Below are positions 1-13,072 of a stretch of DNA of 64,000 bases, piece after piece; positions within the stretch are counted from its first letter, which is position 1; each line of letters starts with the position of its first letter. A program made the position numbers and the translations under genes. The stretch is from Amblyomma americanum (Eukaryota > Arthropoda > Arachnida > Ixodida > Ixodidae): positions 162,117,689-162,181,688 of the forward strand of contig NC_135500.1 in the NCBI RefSeq assembly GCF_052857255.1, given 5' to 3'. Under the pieces are notes generated by a model, which had not been told where the DNA came from, ran no database searches, and saw nothing but the letters and a program-made list of their open reading frames with translations.

Positions 1-823
1 GAGCAGAGAGGTTCTAGCCTGCTTGATAAAGCGGGTAGTTGTTTCTTGGCCTTTAGATAGTCAAAAACATCGTCATAATTATTAGACACTTTAATGTAAA
101 TCTTTTATGCCCAGGCGGGAAGACAACGACGGTATCGTTACAGTCCTAGTGAGCCAGCGGGCGCTGAGTGATATGAATAAATTAGAACAAATCAATAAAC
201 CTATTATACATGCTGTTGTCACACATCTGCGACAACGAAATTGTGTAAACGCAAGATGAAATTTAAAGGTGATTTTTCAATGAAAAAAGTGAAACAGCTT
301 TTTTACGAATTACATATAATGTATGTGATGAATTTTTATCTGTTCATGAAAATAGAGAGCTTTGCGTATCACTGTTGAACTTCTTGTGGTCTAACAACAT
401 TATTCATCTGTTAGAATTAAGTATTAGTCTTAGCCAATACTGTCGGCAGGGTTTCCTTTAGAGCACTTGTTGTAAAATTATGATTTTGATTTATTTAATA
501 GCCTGCCAGTCCCGAATCGTTGTACTACTGTAGCACGCACACCTTTTAAAGAATCTTCAACTGGGAAATATATATTTGACAGCATGGGAGATATAAAATT
601 GGAGGTTGTCTCGACACACGCAGTTATCACGATTTGCTAAGCTTCGTCCTTGCTTGAGCTGGCTTGCGAAGAAAGGCTAACACAATTACTGCTTTTCGTC
701 CTCATGCTATAAGCTAATGAAAAGAGTACTATCTGTGTCAAATGAAATGCGAACTGCGGAAACGTGGTGAACGGCTCATGCCATCTGCCTCTCGTTGTCA
801 GCGATAAGCACGCGCATCCGGTT
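1..823. other. Unrecognised intergenic DNA
   Basis: AT-rich sequence with no recognisable protein family, RNA gene or repeat structure. Short open frames on the minus strand near 640-890 show no domain signature and are treated as chance. Confidence 0.5.
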
Positions 824-840
824 ATCGATACTTTTGCTTC

Positions 841-898
841 TGTTTTCTTTTGAGTTCTTTTTCTCGCTTTGCCACTGGAGCGCCACATTCATAATGCC
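841..898 (+). repeat. Left terminal inverted repeat of Tc1-like element
   Basis: Pairs with 1333-1389 on the opposite strand with a few mismatches and single-base gaps. The shared core is a run of CTCGCTTT followed by GCCACATTCAT. Confidence 0.6.
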
Positions 899-956
899 TG
901 AAAAATTCTGGCAAATTTTCGCAAATTCTGGGAAACACTGGAAAATTGACTCCCTC

Positions 957-1076
957 GCTAATTCTAATAATCGCAGACAGTGGGCGACCTGTTTCCTTTG
1001 CAATATTACGTTGCGGCACACAATTACTGTAAAAATCAACAATTCGGGCTCTCTGGTTGGGTCGCACGCTTGGCAT
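957..1076 (-). pseudogene. Tc1-like transposase N-terminal HTH fragment
   Basis: Translation from the ATG at 1076 gives about 40 residues with the Tc1 paired-type helix-turn-helix pattern: MPSVRPNQRARIVDFY, then PQRNIAKETGRPLSAI. The Q-R-x-I-A-x-x-T-G-R-P-L-S-A-I core is the usual recognition-helix signature of this family, which binds the element's own terminal repeats. After about 957 the frame stays open but the sequence no longer resembles a transposase, and no DDE/D triad is present. It cannot be active. The surrounding open frames on both strands at 795-1406 look like chance extensions of this remnant. Confidence 0.6.
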
Positions 1077-1332
1077 TTTCGGTTTCAAATGACGCGTGAA
1101 TGTTGGATCCCAGCGTATTTTAGGTATTCTGGTGGCTTTAAAGTTACGCCCAGTTTCGGCTACGATAAGCACCGACCATTTCCGATCGATCTTTTCCCAT
1201 TTCACATTGGACCGGACAATGATAACACGGCAATGATGGAATAAAATCAAAACGCGGCAAACCAGGGAGATAGGACAGCTCGTTTCACTCGGTGCCGCCA
1301 GCGAATCCATGCTGTGCAAGTTGCGACCGGTG

Positions 1333-1389
1333 AAAGCATGAATGTGGCAATCCAGCGAAAAAGCGAGGAAGCGAAATTCAAATAAAACG
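1333..1389 (-). repeat. Right terminal inverted repeat of Tc1-like element
   Basis: Reverse-complement partner of 841-898. Together they bracket the transposase HTH remnant. Confidence 0.6.
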
Positions 1390-1412
1390 AAAGAAATCAA
1401 TCGCAAACCGCA

Positions 1413-4400
1413 AGAGCGCGCCTATAACTGATAGCAACAGATAGACGCCCTAAGCTGAACCGTATCCCACGCGCTCCGCTGTTCGCATTTCATTTGACGC
1501 CGTTATATTACGTGCACCTTGTGGATGGTGTTTTTCAACAGAGCTAGGAAGGATATCCTTTTACTTTCCTTCCTTAAAGGTGCTAGTGGAATTGGTAGTT
1601 CAGAGCTTTTAGCGTATAAAGGCAGGCGCACAGTTTTGAAAAACAGTATTTTCTATTGTGGTCGTTCCTTACCACAAAAAGATGAAGGCGGCACAACAAG
1701 ACCAATAAAAATCAGTAAATTCCGTCATTGTAACCAGAGGCAACTATTTGATCCTCAAAAGCAACTAATATGCCCTATTATGATCTTTCTAAACTTGAGA
1801 GCTTAGGTTTTGGGTGGAGCAGAAGAAGCAGAGCACATTTTAAACATACTTGCTTCTCCTAACCGCTTAAACGAAACAAAGTGAAAAGAAGGAGAACGCA
1901 AAAATTTCATCATGTTTTAAACGGGTCCGACTGACTGGACTGGACTCTAAATCACCTACACAGTCTTTTGTTCGCTAGAACTCACTTAGTAGCTGCCCAC
2001 GCAGCAACGGCAGTTTTCGAAGTCTGGTTGAGAAAGTCTTTCTTTTTTGTTTTGGGGGATTGGGAGTGAGGCGGAAAGCAGAGTGGTTTTCTCGCTCAAA
2101 TATAGCTACATTTAGGTCTTCGTTCCCAGTCCCTTTTCTCTTACTAGGATGACGACACTCGGCTATGGTATTTCGGCAAGAACAAGGAAGACAAAAGAAG
2201 CAACAGAAGATCACATGTATACAATTGCCGGGAAGCTGTAATGCATTGTCCCACTCAGGCTTCTGGCGCTTTTTCGCCTTGGCTCGGGATGAGTCCAAAA
2301 GTTTAGGCATTTTTGTCTCAAATGACCACAACGTCAGGACCCCACTGAGGGTGGGGGAAAGAATTAATGAACACAGCAGGCGAAATGACCTCCGTTGTTG
2401 GGAAATCATTTGGCGCATTTACTACGAGTATTTCAATGTAAGAAGATTTATCGGTGCTTGTGGGCTGCTAAGGCGAACAGCGGAGATGGAAAAAAGTAAT
2501 GTGAACTTTGAGCCTACAGTTAAATTCGAGACGCTTTTAAATTAAGAACACAGATTTGCCCAAGGCGCCACTTTTATTATTCTCTTTCACCGCTAAAAAC
2601 TTCTAGACAATGAGAAAGCAGTATATAACCGAGCTTGTGGGATGTCATTCAATTGAAGTGTACGTGGCTACGTAGCGCAGCTCAAAATTGTCGGCAGTTG
2701 CTAATTGACATTTTTACTCTATTAGGCTGCTATAAGTAAATTACGAATGCAGACTCTGCGCTATTGTTCACAGCTTGTTATGCGGACGTGTTTTCAACTG
2801 GATGCTAGTCAGCGTCGCTTCAGCCCCGAAAGAAGAGTTGATAATATTGAGGGGTCAACCTAGCAGTTTGGTTCTGTTGGTCTGTCATGGCAGAAGCCTA
2901 CAGATCGATGAGGGATCAGGAAAGAATGAAAGACGAATGGCACACGCGCGCGCTGTGCCCCATTCGCCTTCCTTTCTTATGTCCTTGTCTCTTGGAGCGA
3001 GACACTCATCTGTCTTGACGAATAAGCATCGGAATTCCTGACTAGCTAGCCAATGTTCGTCCACACTATAATAAGTATCTTCCTTGTTGTGAAAGCATGC
3101 GGTATGTAATGGATGCTATATATACGTATATATAAAAGCAAGGGGACTCTTACAAGACCACAGGAGTAAATCAAACCATTAAGATAAGTCTCATGAGTAG
3201 ATGCCCCAGTCATGTCACTGTATGGACCCTAGTTAGTCTTAGTACGAAACTCTTTCAATATTCGTATTAATTCTTTTTTTTATGTGGCTATATTTGCAGG
3301 CATAGTAGGCAACAGCATGAAGAAACCGGAAGGCAGAACTCTGCGTTTCGACAACACAAGCGTCAGCACACTACACAGCTCTTGAAATTGAAGAGTGATT
3401 TTACATGGTGAGTCGCTTTCGATGGCTGCCGGTAAGATTTAAGAAGTGGTTTTTTTAGGGAAGTTTGGGAAGAATAGCAGGAAAGCTGACCTTATACGTT
3501 AGTCGCCTAAATTCAACCTTCAACAGAGCTCGCCCTCATTTTGGAATCCGAGCTACTGGTACATCCTTTTGCTAGTTCCACTATCGCGCGAAAAGAGAAA
3601 ACATTTCATTTCTTCTGAAATAAACAGCAAACACTCATAAACGTGTTTTTTTCTCCGAAGATTGACTCTGGCAGTGTTGTACAGCTTCTGTAGCTCATGA
3701 GTTGCATTACGTTTATCGTAAAGAACCGTTAACGAATATGTCTAAATCCACAGATGACATTTCTAAGCAGGGGCCTATTTCAGAATGTGAAACGCAGAGG
3801 GGGGCGGCGGCGCCTAATCTTGACGTCGCATAACCTAAAATTTTTCTGTAGGAATAACACCTCGGACGGCTTTTTTTTTTGCAAAGATATAAGAAACGGA
3901 CTGCCCAGAGGGGACTCTAACACTCCCCATCCAGGCTCTACAGGACTTGCCGGAAAATTTACCTCTGTCTCTGTTACGTCAAGTATGCTGATATCAAAAA
4001 GAGAGAACACTTAAGAACGAAATGAGCTAAACTTAAAGTGCCATGGATAGTTCACGCACTTCTTTAGACTTCGGGTGGTGGAAAATGGGTGACGCGCAGG
4101 TTGACCGGCGATTCGTTGAGAACGTTCGGTGGTAATGATAAAATTAAAGGCGCAGTATTTGTACCACTCACGGTGGGCATCAGCGCATCGTAATGCGGGC
4201 TATGGACGCGGTGGTATCCTCAAGCAGTGGTTTCCTCCGGCTCAATTTCGAGCACTTAGGATTATTTCATATGCACCAAAAGAACGGGCGCAAAGGCTTC
4301 CGCCGCCACACAAATGCGGCCACAAAAGCCTGGACTTGACCTCTGCAACTCATGTGATGGACCTTCCGACAAAGGGAAGTCGCGGGACGCTTAGATTTTA

Positions 4401-5400
4401 AACCACGTTTTTGTTTCTTTCTCGAGGTTGTAGGCCTAATACTACCCATGTCGTTAACTTATTAAATGAAACAATATCTGGCTTTGGTTGCTGATTGCTA
4501 TTATTTAGCAATACGGTTTACTGCTTATTAACGTGTTTGCTATGTTTTTCACTGTTGTCGCCTAAGTATGACAAAGGTTCTCCAAAATGGCCTCTGCGTA
4601 TTCTAGAAGCAAAGAGCAATAATCTAGTGATATATTAAAACTCGCGCAATGGCTCTAATCAAAAACAAGAATAACGCAGTTTCATTAAAACCCACATTTC
4701 ATGGTTGCGCCCTACCGCGCAAACATTCTAGGTATTCATTGTATTACATCAGCAGTATCACGGTTGGTAGCTATCATCTCAAATAATTAACATACCAGTG
4801 CGGCCACACTGAACGCGCTTTCTTCTTCGCTCTGGTAGTACTTGCTACTCAACAGCATGGCGAAGAAATAAAAATGCGCGACGCCATCAAAGATTGGAAC
4901 TACCGAAAGAGGTGAGTGTTCCGTTGGATTAAACTTAGAAGAGGACCTGGCAGTCTTCATCATGCTAGCTGCTTGCAGTGCGCAAGCACTGGCGGACGTC
5001 CTGGAGAACAGGGCCAGAATACGAGAGCCAACTGTAGCGCGCGAAAGCGTATGCTCCGCGAACATTAATTAACGTCGCCATGAGACGGCTTCTTTTCACT
5101 GAAAGAGCAGGTATAATACGGGAAGGCTATTTCAGTACCGGTCATGCTTTGCACTGATGCGCAGTGATTAAAGGATCTACGCAATGTAAGTGAGCACGTG
5201 GAGTTGCGAAACGAAAAACGCCAATTTCACCTCTCGAGGAGCGCGATAAGCACGCTTTGGTGACGAAGTTGTTGTGTAATATTTGTCCTGAAAATAGCTT
5301 TCCCATTTTCAGTGTGAGAGCATTACTAATCCCATTACGAGAAAAGCCGGCGGCGTGTGTGTTTCAGTGTATGTAGTCACAGATGGCACAGAAAGTCCCA
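1413..5400. other. Unrecognised intergenic DNA
   Basis: No recognisable gene. Overlapping open frames on both strands at 1975-2545 include a basic stretch (minus strand, MPKLLDSSRAKAKKRQKPEW) but match no family I know. A TATA-like AT run sits at about 3118-3137 without other promoter context. Confidence 0.45.
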
Positions 5401-5421
5401 GCGATGCCATGGAAACTAAGA

Positions 5422-5535
5422 TGACGTCATCAAGCGGCCTTCGGCGCAAGCTGCAAGTCGAGCACCCCCTGTTCGGACAATTATACACTTGTCGTTTGTT
5501 TATATAAGCTCCCCACTGGCCGACCTCTGCTCCGC
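5422..5535 (+). promoter_or_regulatory. Possible CRE plus TATA promoter
   Basis: A perfect CRE/ATF palindrome TGACGTCA at 5422-5429 lies about 72 bp upstream of a TATA box, TATATAAG, at 5501-5508. A start site would be expected near 5530-5535. The spacing resembles a classical RNA polymerase II promoter, but no coding exon is recognised downstream, so this may be a chance pairing. Confidence 0.2.
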
Positions 5536-5559
5536 CAGGTGGCTCTTTCAAGGACAGTT

Positions 5560-8500
5560 ATTCATAGGGCTTGTGAGACCAAGGTTGCTTTTCCCGAGCA
5601 TCCGCAAGGCTCATTTTTGAGCTGAAACCTCTTCGGAAGGCTGTCTATATTTCGACCTATGAGCTAATGCAAAGTGCCACGATCTGCAGGTGCAAAAATA
5701 TTAAATATCTTTCAATTAATTTCACTGCCACCTGCCACCTGCACACAGTGACAGGTGGGCCGCCTCCTTTTTCCTGACTCCCGCGGATGGAAGGACGGAC
5801 GGACGCAGGCTCTTCTTGTGAACGGGACCTCTCGTGGTGCCACATTCTTATGCTTGTACTTGAAAAAGACTCTTCGGAGTTTAGTCTGACTGCACTATTT
5901 CCAGCACAAGTCAGCGTTTGAATTCAATGACGGCTCATACCAGACGCAAGTTTTCAAGTTTAATACTTCGCAGCACAATGACCATTCACAAACTTTACAA
6001 ATGATGTCGCGTGCGGTGTTGACGGTCTTTAATTCCGCAGCACCGTAAACACTGGGGCAAGGGCTGCTCAAAACTTGGCGCATAAAAATTTTGAAAAAAA
6101 AATGGTTACCAGAAAGCAGCTACATTTCTTGTCTGTGTAATTGCACTTTATCGACACATTACGCGTGGAGTTGCTTTATTTATATCAAGCTGCGTTTGAT
6201 TTTCACAACGCCTTTTGCGGTGAAGCGAGCAGTAAAAGAGGCGAAGCGATATCAGCCTTGCGCCGACGGTCGCGGTTCTAACGCACGAAGAACCGGTTTC
6301 GGCCGTCAGACGAACCCGTGACTGAGGCCGAGAGTCAAATCTCATGGCTACAGACAAACAACTCCGTACTAAATTCTTATTCCGAGCAACCTGGCGCGAC
6401 TTGACGTCTCTTTCAATTAAATCTGAAAGTAATCAAGCGGCCTGTTTGCCTTAGGCAGATCCCGCAGGTCGTCTACTGCTGCAGAACGTGAGTACATCGT
6501 CGGAACACACACTCCACAAGTCCAAAGAAAATTGTCTCAAATGTATGTGTCTTTGCCCAAACTGGGTGTGTGTAACCAGGGCTCCATAGTAAATTACTAA
6601 ACAGCATGTAATAATGCCACTTTCGTCTAATGGAAGTACCCCGTCAAAATCTCGAAAAATGGTACGGTCATATACAGTATATTCTGAGTCGTGTGAATGC
6701 GAAGAAGTTAAAAATTTTAATTATTCAATCGAACCTTATCACAATCTATCTGCCCTACGCCGAATCCTTGGCGAATGTTAGATTAAGAGCTGTCGCTGTA
6801 TTAATTTCGTAACATACTCTGACCCACAGTGGGATTTTCGACAAGCTTCCAAATAATGGCGGTTGAAGCGTTCTAGGCATTTTTGGAAGAGATTACATCT
6901 TTCCTGCAGCGAATTCTATGCTTACACCTTACACGCCAACACGAACTTGCAATTTTTGGGGCTCAACGCGTAAATATTATAGAAAATAATTTTTTCTCTT
7001 CCATGACTTTAACGGACGCTATAAATTTCAGACTTGATACGCGCAACAACGCTCCTAACTAAACACGCACTTTTCGAAACGGTGCGTCGTTTTGACACTT
7101 CATTGCTAACCACCGCCATCTTTCTTCTTGCAGTCTATACGCCCATACCGACACGCAAACTCAGGTTGGTTTCACATGTTGGTTTCACCTGTCACTGGTG
7201 CTACGCCTTCTCGCTCTTTGGTTCACCTTATTTCCCTTCTCGACTACTCAATGGTGTTCCAAGAAATATTGTGCATAATCAGCCACGTGTTTTTGCCGAA
7301 GCCTTGCGTCCTACTTTGGATCTCGCCGTTAGCGCTTTCACCTTCAACTGGAGGCAACACTACTTCATTTTTTTCCCCAGCAAATCAGCGCTGCCTCACT
7401 GTCTCCCTGGGTCGCACACAGCGCATCGGCAAATTGCAGAGCCGACGAAATAGTTAGGCTGCTTTGATTAACCGAGTAATGAACTCTGGAGTGGATGGCC
7501 CTAGGGTCCTCCGTCGGGTTCAATTAGGCGTCGTCGTTCCCTAATCGTAGCGAATGAGCAGATCCGTCTGACTTGAACTGGCCTTGCTTGGTTGAGAACA
7601 TTTGCCCCTGTGTTTTCTGTTGTCTAGCCTTAGTGGCTGTAATGTTCAACTCCAGCTAAAACATCAATTCAAAACACCAAAACATCAAACACACGCATTC
7701 TAGATCGATCCGGAGGAATACTTATACTGCACTCAGTCCTGATTGCTCTTGATTCTTGAAAATTTCAAGAAACACTTTAAACGCTTCTAAAATGCACACA
7801 ATGGAAAAATTCAAGTTCCAAGCGCAATATTTCTGCGATGCACATATAGCAGTTTTTCTGTCCCGTATGCGCTATTTCAAGCGAGAGTAAACGCAACAGG
7901 GAGAATGGTGCTAGCCCAGAGTGCTGCATTTGCTAGAACACAGTAGTGGCAGTTGGCGCAGGAAGTAACAAGGTCAAGATCAATGGGAGCGCTATTTGTC
8001 ATGCAGTTGCATCAGCCGGTACATACATGAAAATGCTACTTCATTCGTCTGAATTTTACCGAAGCTTTGTTGTACGTGCGGTCCGAAGAAAGCTAGAATC
8101 ACATTTCGTACGCAAAGTTGCTCAGTATAGCTTAGTCGACTGCCTTGTTTTGATTTTAGTGAGGTACCCTGCATTGAAACTTTTGAAAAACCATAAAATA
8201 TGGGACCAAGCTAGAGTGTACAGCTCATCGCGCAAGGCGTATATAGTAGCGCTTGAAGTTGAAGTCTTAAAGAATGTATCTAATATTGGTGTTGGGTCTC
8301 TGCTCCACATAATATGTGTAGGCTATGAGGTTAAAAGCAAATATTCACTTTTTGCGGCCACAGTATGCTAGCTTCGTAGTAAATGCGCATGTTAAGTATT
8401 CCTCCTGGCCTGTAAAGCAACTTCCTGCTTTGTTAACCTTCAGATCTAGTCTTTACAAAGCAGGCAACACAGCTATCAGGACAAGGTTGTTTGCTTATTC

Positions 8501-11500
8501 CTAACAAGCATGATGAAATCACAAGAAAGCTTCCGCTGCGTAGCCGGTAGAGGGAAAAAAATGCGGTAAACGAAGGGAGGGGGGGGGATGTTGCGATGGC
8601 GTCTTCAGTACAAAGGAACCGCTGATACCGGCCCTAATGCCTTCGGAGGTCTCAATTTTCTCGTCGCTTAAAGACGAGTACCGTACAGATGATTGAGCCA
8701 CTTTTTTACACAAGAAAGAGCGTCTTTTAAAATTAAAAATTAAACTGAGGCTTCGCTTGTGCTTTTGAGAGGACAATGGCACCTCATAAAACCAGGAATG
8801 TGACATAATTTTGTACTTGACCGGTCTCACAGAAGTGTACGCCTTCTCCTCTCGCACAGTTGCAGTTCCATCATGAATTTTTTATGCTGGCCTTCACTAT
8901 TATTGAATGCGCGAATTCCAGGATCTTATGCGGCTCCCATTTCTGAAAGCTTAGCACGAGCTGAATAAAATATTTAAGCAATAGGAAGCTTTGTTGGGTC
9001 GAAAGTTAGGAAAAAGTTTCACTTGGACGAAGGACAGACAAACGGAGTTTTCCTAGCAAGGATTTCTGTATTTCATTGGTTACGCCGAGAGACTGCTGAT
9101 TATTTACGCTTTCCAGCAAGAAATCTTACTTAGGCGAAAAGTAGTAGGTGAAATATAGTCACCAGTTACCCATTCAACTTCCTATATTACCTAATACGTT
9201 AAATATCGCCGTCATGGCATAATATATTCTACGTAGCAGCAGTGTGCATTAATCTTTCTTCTTTATCTTTCTTCTCCATCGCTAAACAACAACCAGTTGG
9301 CTCCTGAATTTGTGAGCTGTTGCCTGTACAAACAGGTTGTTTTAATTTGAGTTTATTGAATGGGCCTCCCATACTCCCAGAGCGTAATAGATAATCACGA
9401 GCTTCCCGTCAGTTGCGTGTGTGTATCACTGTCTCTGTGATGAACTTGTCAGCTTAACATAGTTTCTGCTCCCGTAAAGTAGAGGAAGCTAACTGACAGA
9501 TCGGGTCATACTTCTTGAAATTATGTTCTGTGTATGACGTCAGAGTGCGATATAATTGCCCTTAAATGATCATTTTAAGAATGAATCAAGAATAGAGCGC
9601 GTTTTCATCTCTTCGGATGATAGGAAAGAAAAGAGATAAAATCCCGTGCCTGAGATTTAAATGGAGTGCCACGCGTGTAGCTTTGGACCTGCGTTCGCTT
9701 AGAGCCCTTGAAAATTAATTACGTCTCAGTACCCAATAACCAATAAAGTAATACCACTCATCCAATATAAAGAAAATAAGTTACCTGCTCAGTCTTTCAT
9801 AGGCTCCTAATATTTGCTCTTTATGCGCTCCTGTTTCAAAACTTCAATCAAAAAACCTTCACTAAAAAAAATTAAGTGTTGCTCAGGCTTAGCTCCAAAC
9901 ATCAAATTGCAACCTGGAGCAAAGAGGCAACACTTTTCAGAATGGTCAATCAGGCGCTCGAGGGCGAAGTCCAAAAGAAAAGTTGTAAGAATCGAGTTGT
10001 CGTTGAACGAGTCCATCATGCAATCATTATCAAAAAAGGGGAAATAAAACAAATAATTGGCTAGATACCTTCAATACTGACCTAAAATTAGTGAGTACTG
10101 AACGTCCTTAGAAGCCTTCAGGAGTAGTGGCCACTGCGCCTGACGCTCGGGCTAGGGTATTTTTGGAGGGGGCAGTGGGTAGAATAGAAAATTAGCCGCA
10201 GCGGTCTGACACACTAATAAAATACAGAGCGGATGCGGTTTCTTATTATCTTGCATGTAACGATATAAGTTTTTCGTTTCGCTTCTTGAGCTCTAGCTAC
10301 ATATTTCTGGTAGAATCCGCAGAAAAGTTAAGCTTTTCTTCTCGTTAGGTGCTGCGCACCCTTTCCTATGGCACCAATGGCTGGAAAGCTCAACCGCTGC
10401 TCAGCGTCTGCTACCGCTCCACCAAACGAACAACAAAGTAATAACAACTGCTCTGTACAAATAGCTTCATCGCAGCAACGTTGCTTATCCCGTTTGTCAT
10501 TGTCATTTTATATTTGCAGACAGGTTGCCTCATCACGTATGCAAGACAAAGTGAATCGAAGGACCACTTCTACACACAATTCCCGCCTTCGCGTTTTTTT
10601 GACAAATAGTACACCACAAAATGATAGCACGCTAGAGTATAAATTAAAGCTCCCTGAAAAAGGAACAGCGCAAAGCAGGGCATGTTTACCTTATATATTG
10701 AGAGGCGGAAAAGGAATAAGATTTACTCAGCAGTTACACGTGCAAAATACCCGTCATAACCCCCCCCCCCCCCCTCCCCATGAGCGAAAGATAAATCTTG
10801 CGAGCCGATTAAAAGCACCGTCCTAGATTGAGAAATATCCCGCCCTTCCCTTCCTGATGATGATGATGCTAGGTTTTTAATGGCGCAAGGGCAACTGGGG
10901 CCAAAGAGCGCCAAAAACAAGGTTTATGGTCGACTCGGGCTAAAATGTGTGCAGATGGTAAAGTTAAAACCAGGTCCCTTCCCTTCCTCCTCTTGAACTG
11001 CGGTTGCCTCACGCACGGGTTGTGAAACAGGGTTCACGCTGTCCTGAACAAAGTGCGAGTTCACAATGATGGATGAAGACTGTCCCTGGCTCACGCGTGC
11101 GATATCTGTGCGGTGGTGCAGATTTCTCCTTTTGCATGCCGGACATCTTCTTTTGGGTTTCTTTCTTTTCTTTTGCGCTATCAGAGCAAAACTTCAAATA
11201 TAGTTTTGTTGCACCCACGGTGTGGATTAGCTAAAGATTATTGACCCTCTTTTAATGAAGACGTCTGGTATTATGTAATCTTTGTGCGCTAATTTATCTG
11301 TCGTGCGAGTCAGTTCCGGCAAGAAGAAGAAAGGAGAGCTAGTATTCACGTATTGGCTGGTGTGTTGCTGGTAAACGGAATTTTTGAGGACTCAACAGAG
11401 ATTGCAGGTAAACTTTCTAGAATTTGCTCTCTTCAGGTTGTACATTTTGGCAATAGAACATACTAACTAATACGAGTGTGGCTATTTAATTATAGCAGCG

Positions 11501-11859
11501 GATCGTTTTTCCACAGATTATTCTTTTCACGTGTAGTTATCACAAGTAGGTTTGCATTGTTTTGACACCTGGAAGCCCAAACAATTGGAGCTTGCCACCA
11601 AAAATCGCACGCAAACTAGATTCCCAACTTATTTCAATGCGTCAATCCCGCTTCACACAAATTTAGTGAAGTGTTTTGTGTTGATGCCGATGCTGAAGGT
11701 GCTGCTTATTGATAAAATAAAAAGGCAAGCCGTTCGGGGCTTAGGAACTTGAAGGATCTGGCGTGGGTATTGTGCGTGTGATTCCCAAACCACTCATATC
11801 CAAGCCAAACATGAGCCGTGAAGAACGTGTTCGCACATACAAAAAAGAGTTGACAACAG
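5560..11859. other. Unrecognised intergenic DNA
   Basis: No gene or repeat family recognised. Open frames of 140-150 codons at 7034-7453, 7946-8371 and 10368-10826 have no domain signature, and the 7946 frame is open on the opposite strand as well. A poly-G run lies near 8579 and a poly-C run near 10761-10775; the latter makes the proline run in the 10368 frame. Confidence 0.45.
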
Positions 11860-11942
11860 GCGGCACTGGGGATTTAACCTCGCACCTCTCGCATACTAGG
11901 TCGCTAGGTAGATACGAATACCTGTCCATTTAGGTCAAGCCC
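11860..11942 (-). repeat. Degenerate tRNA-derived SINE head
   Basis: Reading the minus strand, GCATGCGAG-like and AGGTGCGAGG sequence leads into a box-B-like GGTTAAATCCCCAGTGCC. This resembles the head of the SINE at 38587-38852 (GTTCGATCCCCAGTGCC). The box-A region is decayed or carries an insertion, and the 3' body was not matched. Probably an old copy of the same family. Confidence 0.4.
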
Positions 11943-13049
11943 AAGAGAAAAAGCTCTTCAGAAATTCTGAATCGGCTTGCGGCTTCGAAACGCAGCATAG
12001 TGCCACTGGCGTTGGAGCGGATAGTGATTGAAATCATTTTCTTGGTAAAAGGAACAGGCGATACAACAAATTAGCGCCGCTGCTTTCTCTGGAATTTGGG
12101 TTGGCGCAGAGCGTAAGATGGCGTGAACTTGAAAGTTCGTGTAGTGTTTCGCTGAATTTACTTTCTCGCGATTCTTCAGTGGTAATAATAAAAAACGACT
12201 GACGACTCAGTTCTACGAACACTGATGCTTGGAGTAGCGAATCTGCGCTGCAGAGCAACAACCACGTAGTGCTCATGAAACCTCTTATTCAACTGCTCTT
12301 ACGCTTCCAGTTTCCTCCTTGAAGTATCCAAGGGAAATCGCTCTCCTTTTATATCCGCGCTTTCTCTGCTCCTCGCCCCCCTTGGCCTTTATGATTTCTC
12401 AACAACAGCGTTCTTCAATCTCACCTACTGCTTTCCAAACGTTCATTGGGGCAACAAGCTTTGGCTGTTGGTTTTCTTGCGTGAAGCGGATCTTGTGTTT
12501 TCAACCATTTGCACATAGTTTGGAGAAAAATAAATATTTCGAATAAATAGATTCAAGATTTAGTTTGGGCGGCCAGAACATCTGTAATCATTTCGTGCCA
12601 TACCTCACCGGAGGCCGGTTTTTGCGTAATCAAATAATTGATGAAACTAAAGTAAACCGCACAACTTACTGTATTTACTGTTTTTGGAATTTTATTCCTT
12701 CTAATAGTTTAATGGTTTCCAGCTATAAACTGACAAGGTGACTCTTCCGTCCGCGATAGCATACGTTTTATTCGACACATTATTTTGATAATTACATCGA
12801 AGCCCAATTTCGATGCCGTGAGCGGCGTAATCGCCCCACTATTAAGACCGAGCATAAAAACGAAGCTGTGCTTGACGCACTATAATTATTATTGGAGTTG
12901 TATATTAAGCTAACAAAGAAACAAATAAATGCGATAATTTCTAGTAATCATGCTCGCCTGCTGAATTGATCAGTATTGTACTAGTTACCAAGGGTTGTAC
13001 TGCTTGTCCAGGTGGCATCTGGCACAGTGAATGAGATCTTACTGAGCAC
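11943..13049. other. Unrecognised intergenic DNA
   Basis: Nothing recognised. Short open frames at 12034-12546 on both strands lack family features. Confidence 0.45.
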
Positions 13050-13072
13050 AATGCGGACGAAACCCTTTAAAA

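Larger units (their letters stand above)
824..1412 (-). mobile_element. Tc1-like DNA transposon remnant (internally deleted)
   Basis: About 590 bp bounded by imperfect terminal inverted repeats: 841-898 matches the reverse complement of 1333-1389 over nearly 58 bp, including a shared stretch reading GCCACATTCAT. On the minus strand between them, from an ATG at 1076, is a short coding remnant matching the N-terminal DNA-binding domain of Tc1-type transposases. A full transposase is about 340 residues; here only about 40 are recognisable, so the DDE catalytic part is lost. Outer ends are approximate and no clean TA target duplication was fixed. It is best read as a MITE-like derivative of a Tc1 element. 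Confidence 0.6.

Noticed and set aside
822..1406. A 194-codon minus-strand frame read as one gene
   Set aside because: Only about 40 internal codons match Tc1 transposase; the rest is terminal repeat and flank read through by chance.
7946..8371. A 141-codon + frame
   Set aside because: The opposite strand is open too; no family signature, no promoter or splice context.
10368..10826. A 152-codon + frame with a proline run
   Set aside because: No domain recognised; the proline run is a poly-C tract and the composition is like the flanks.
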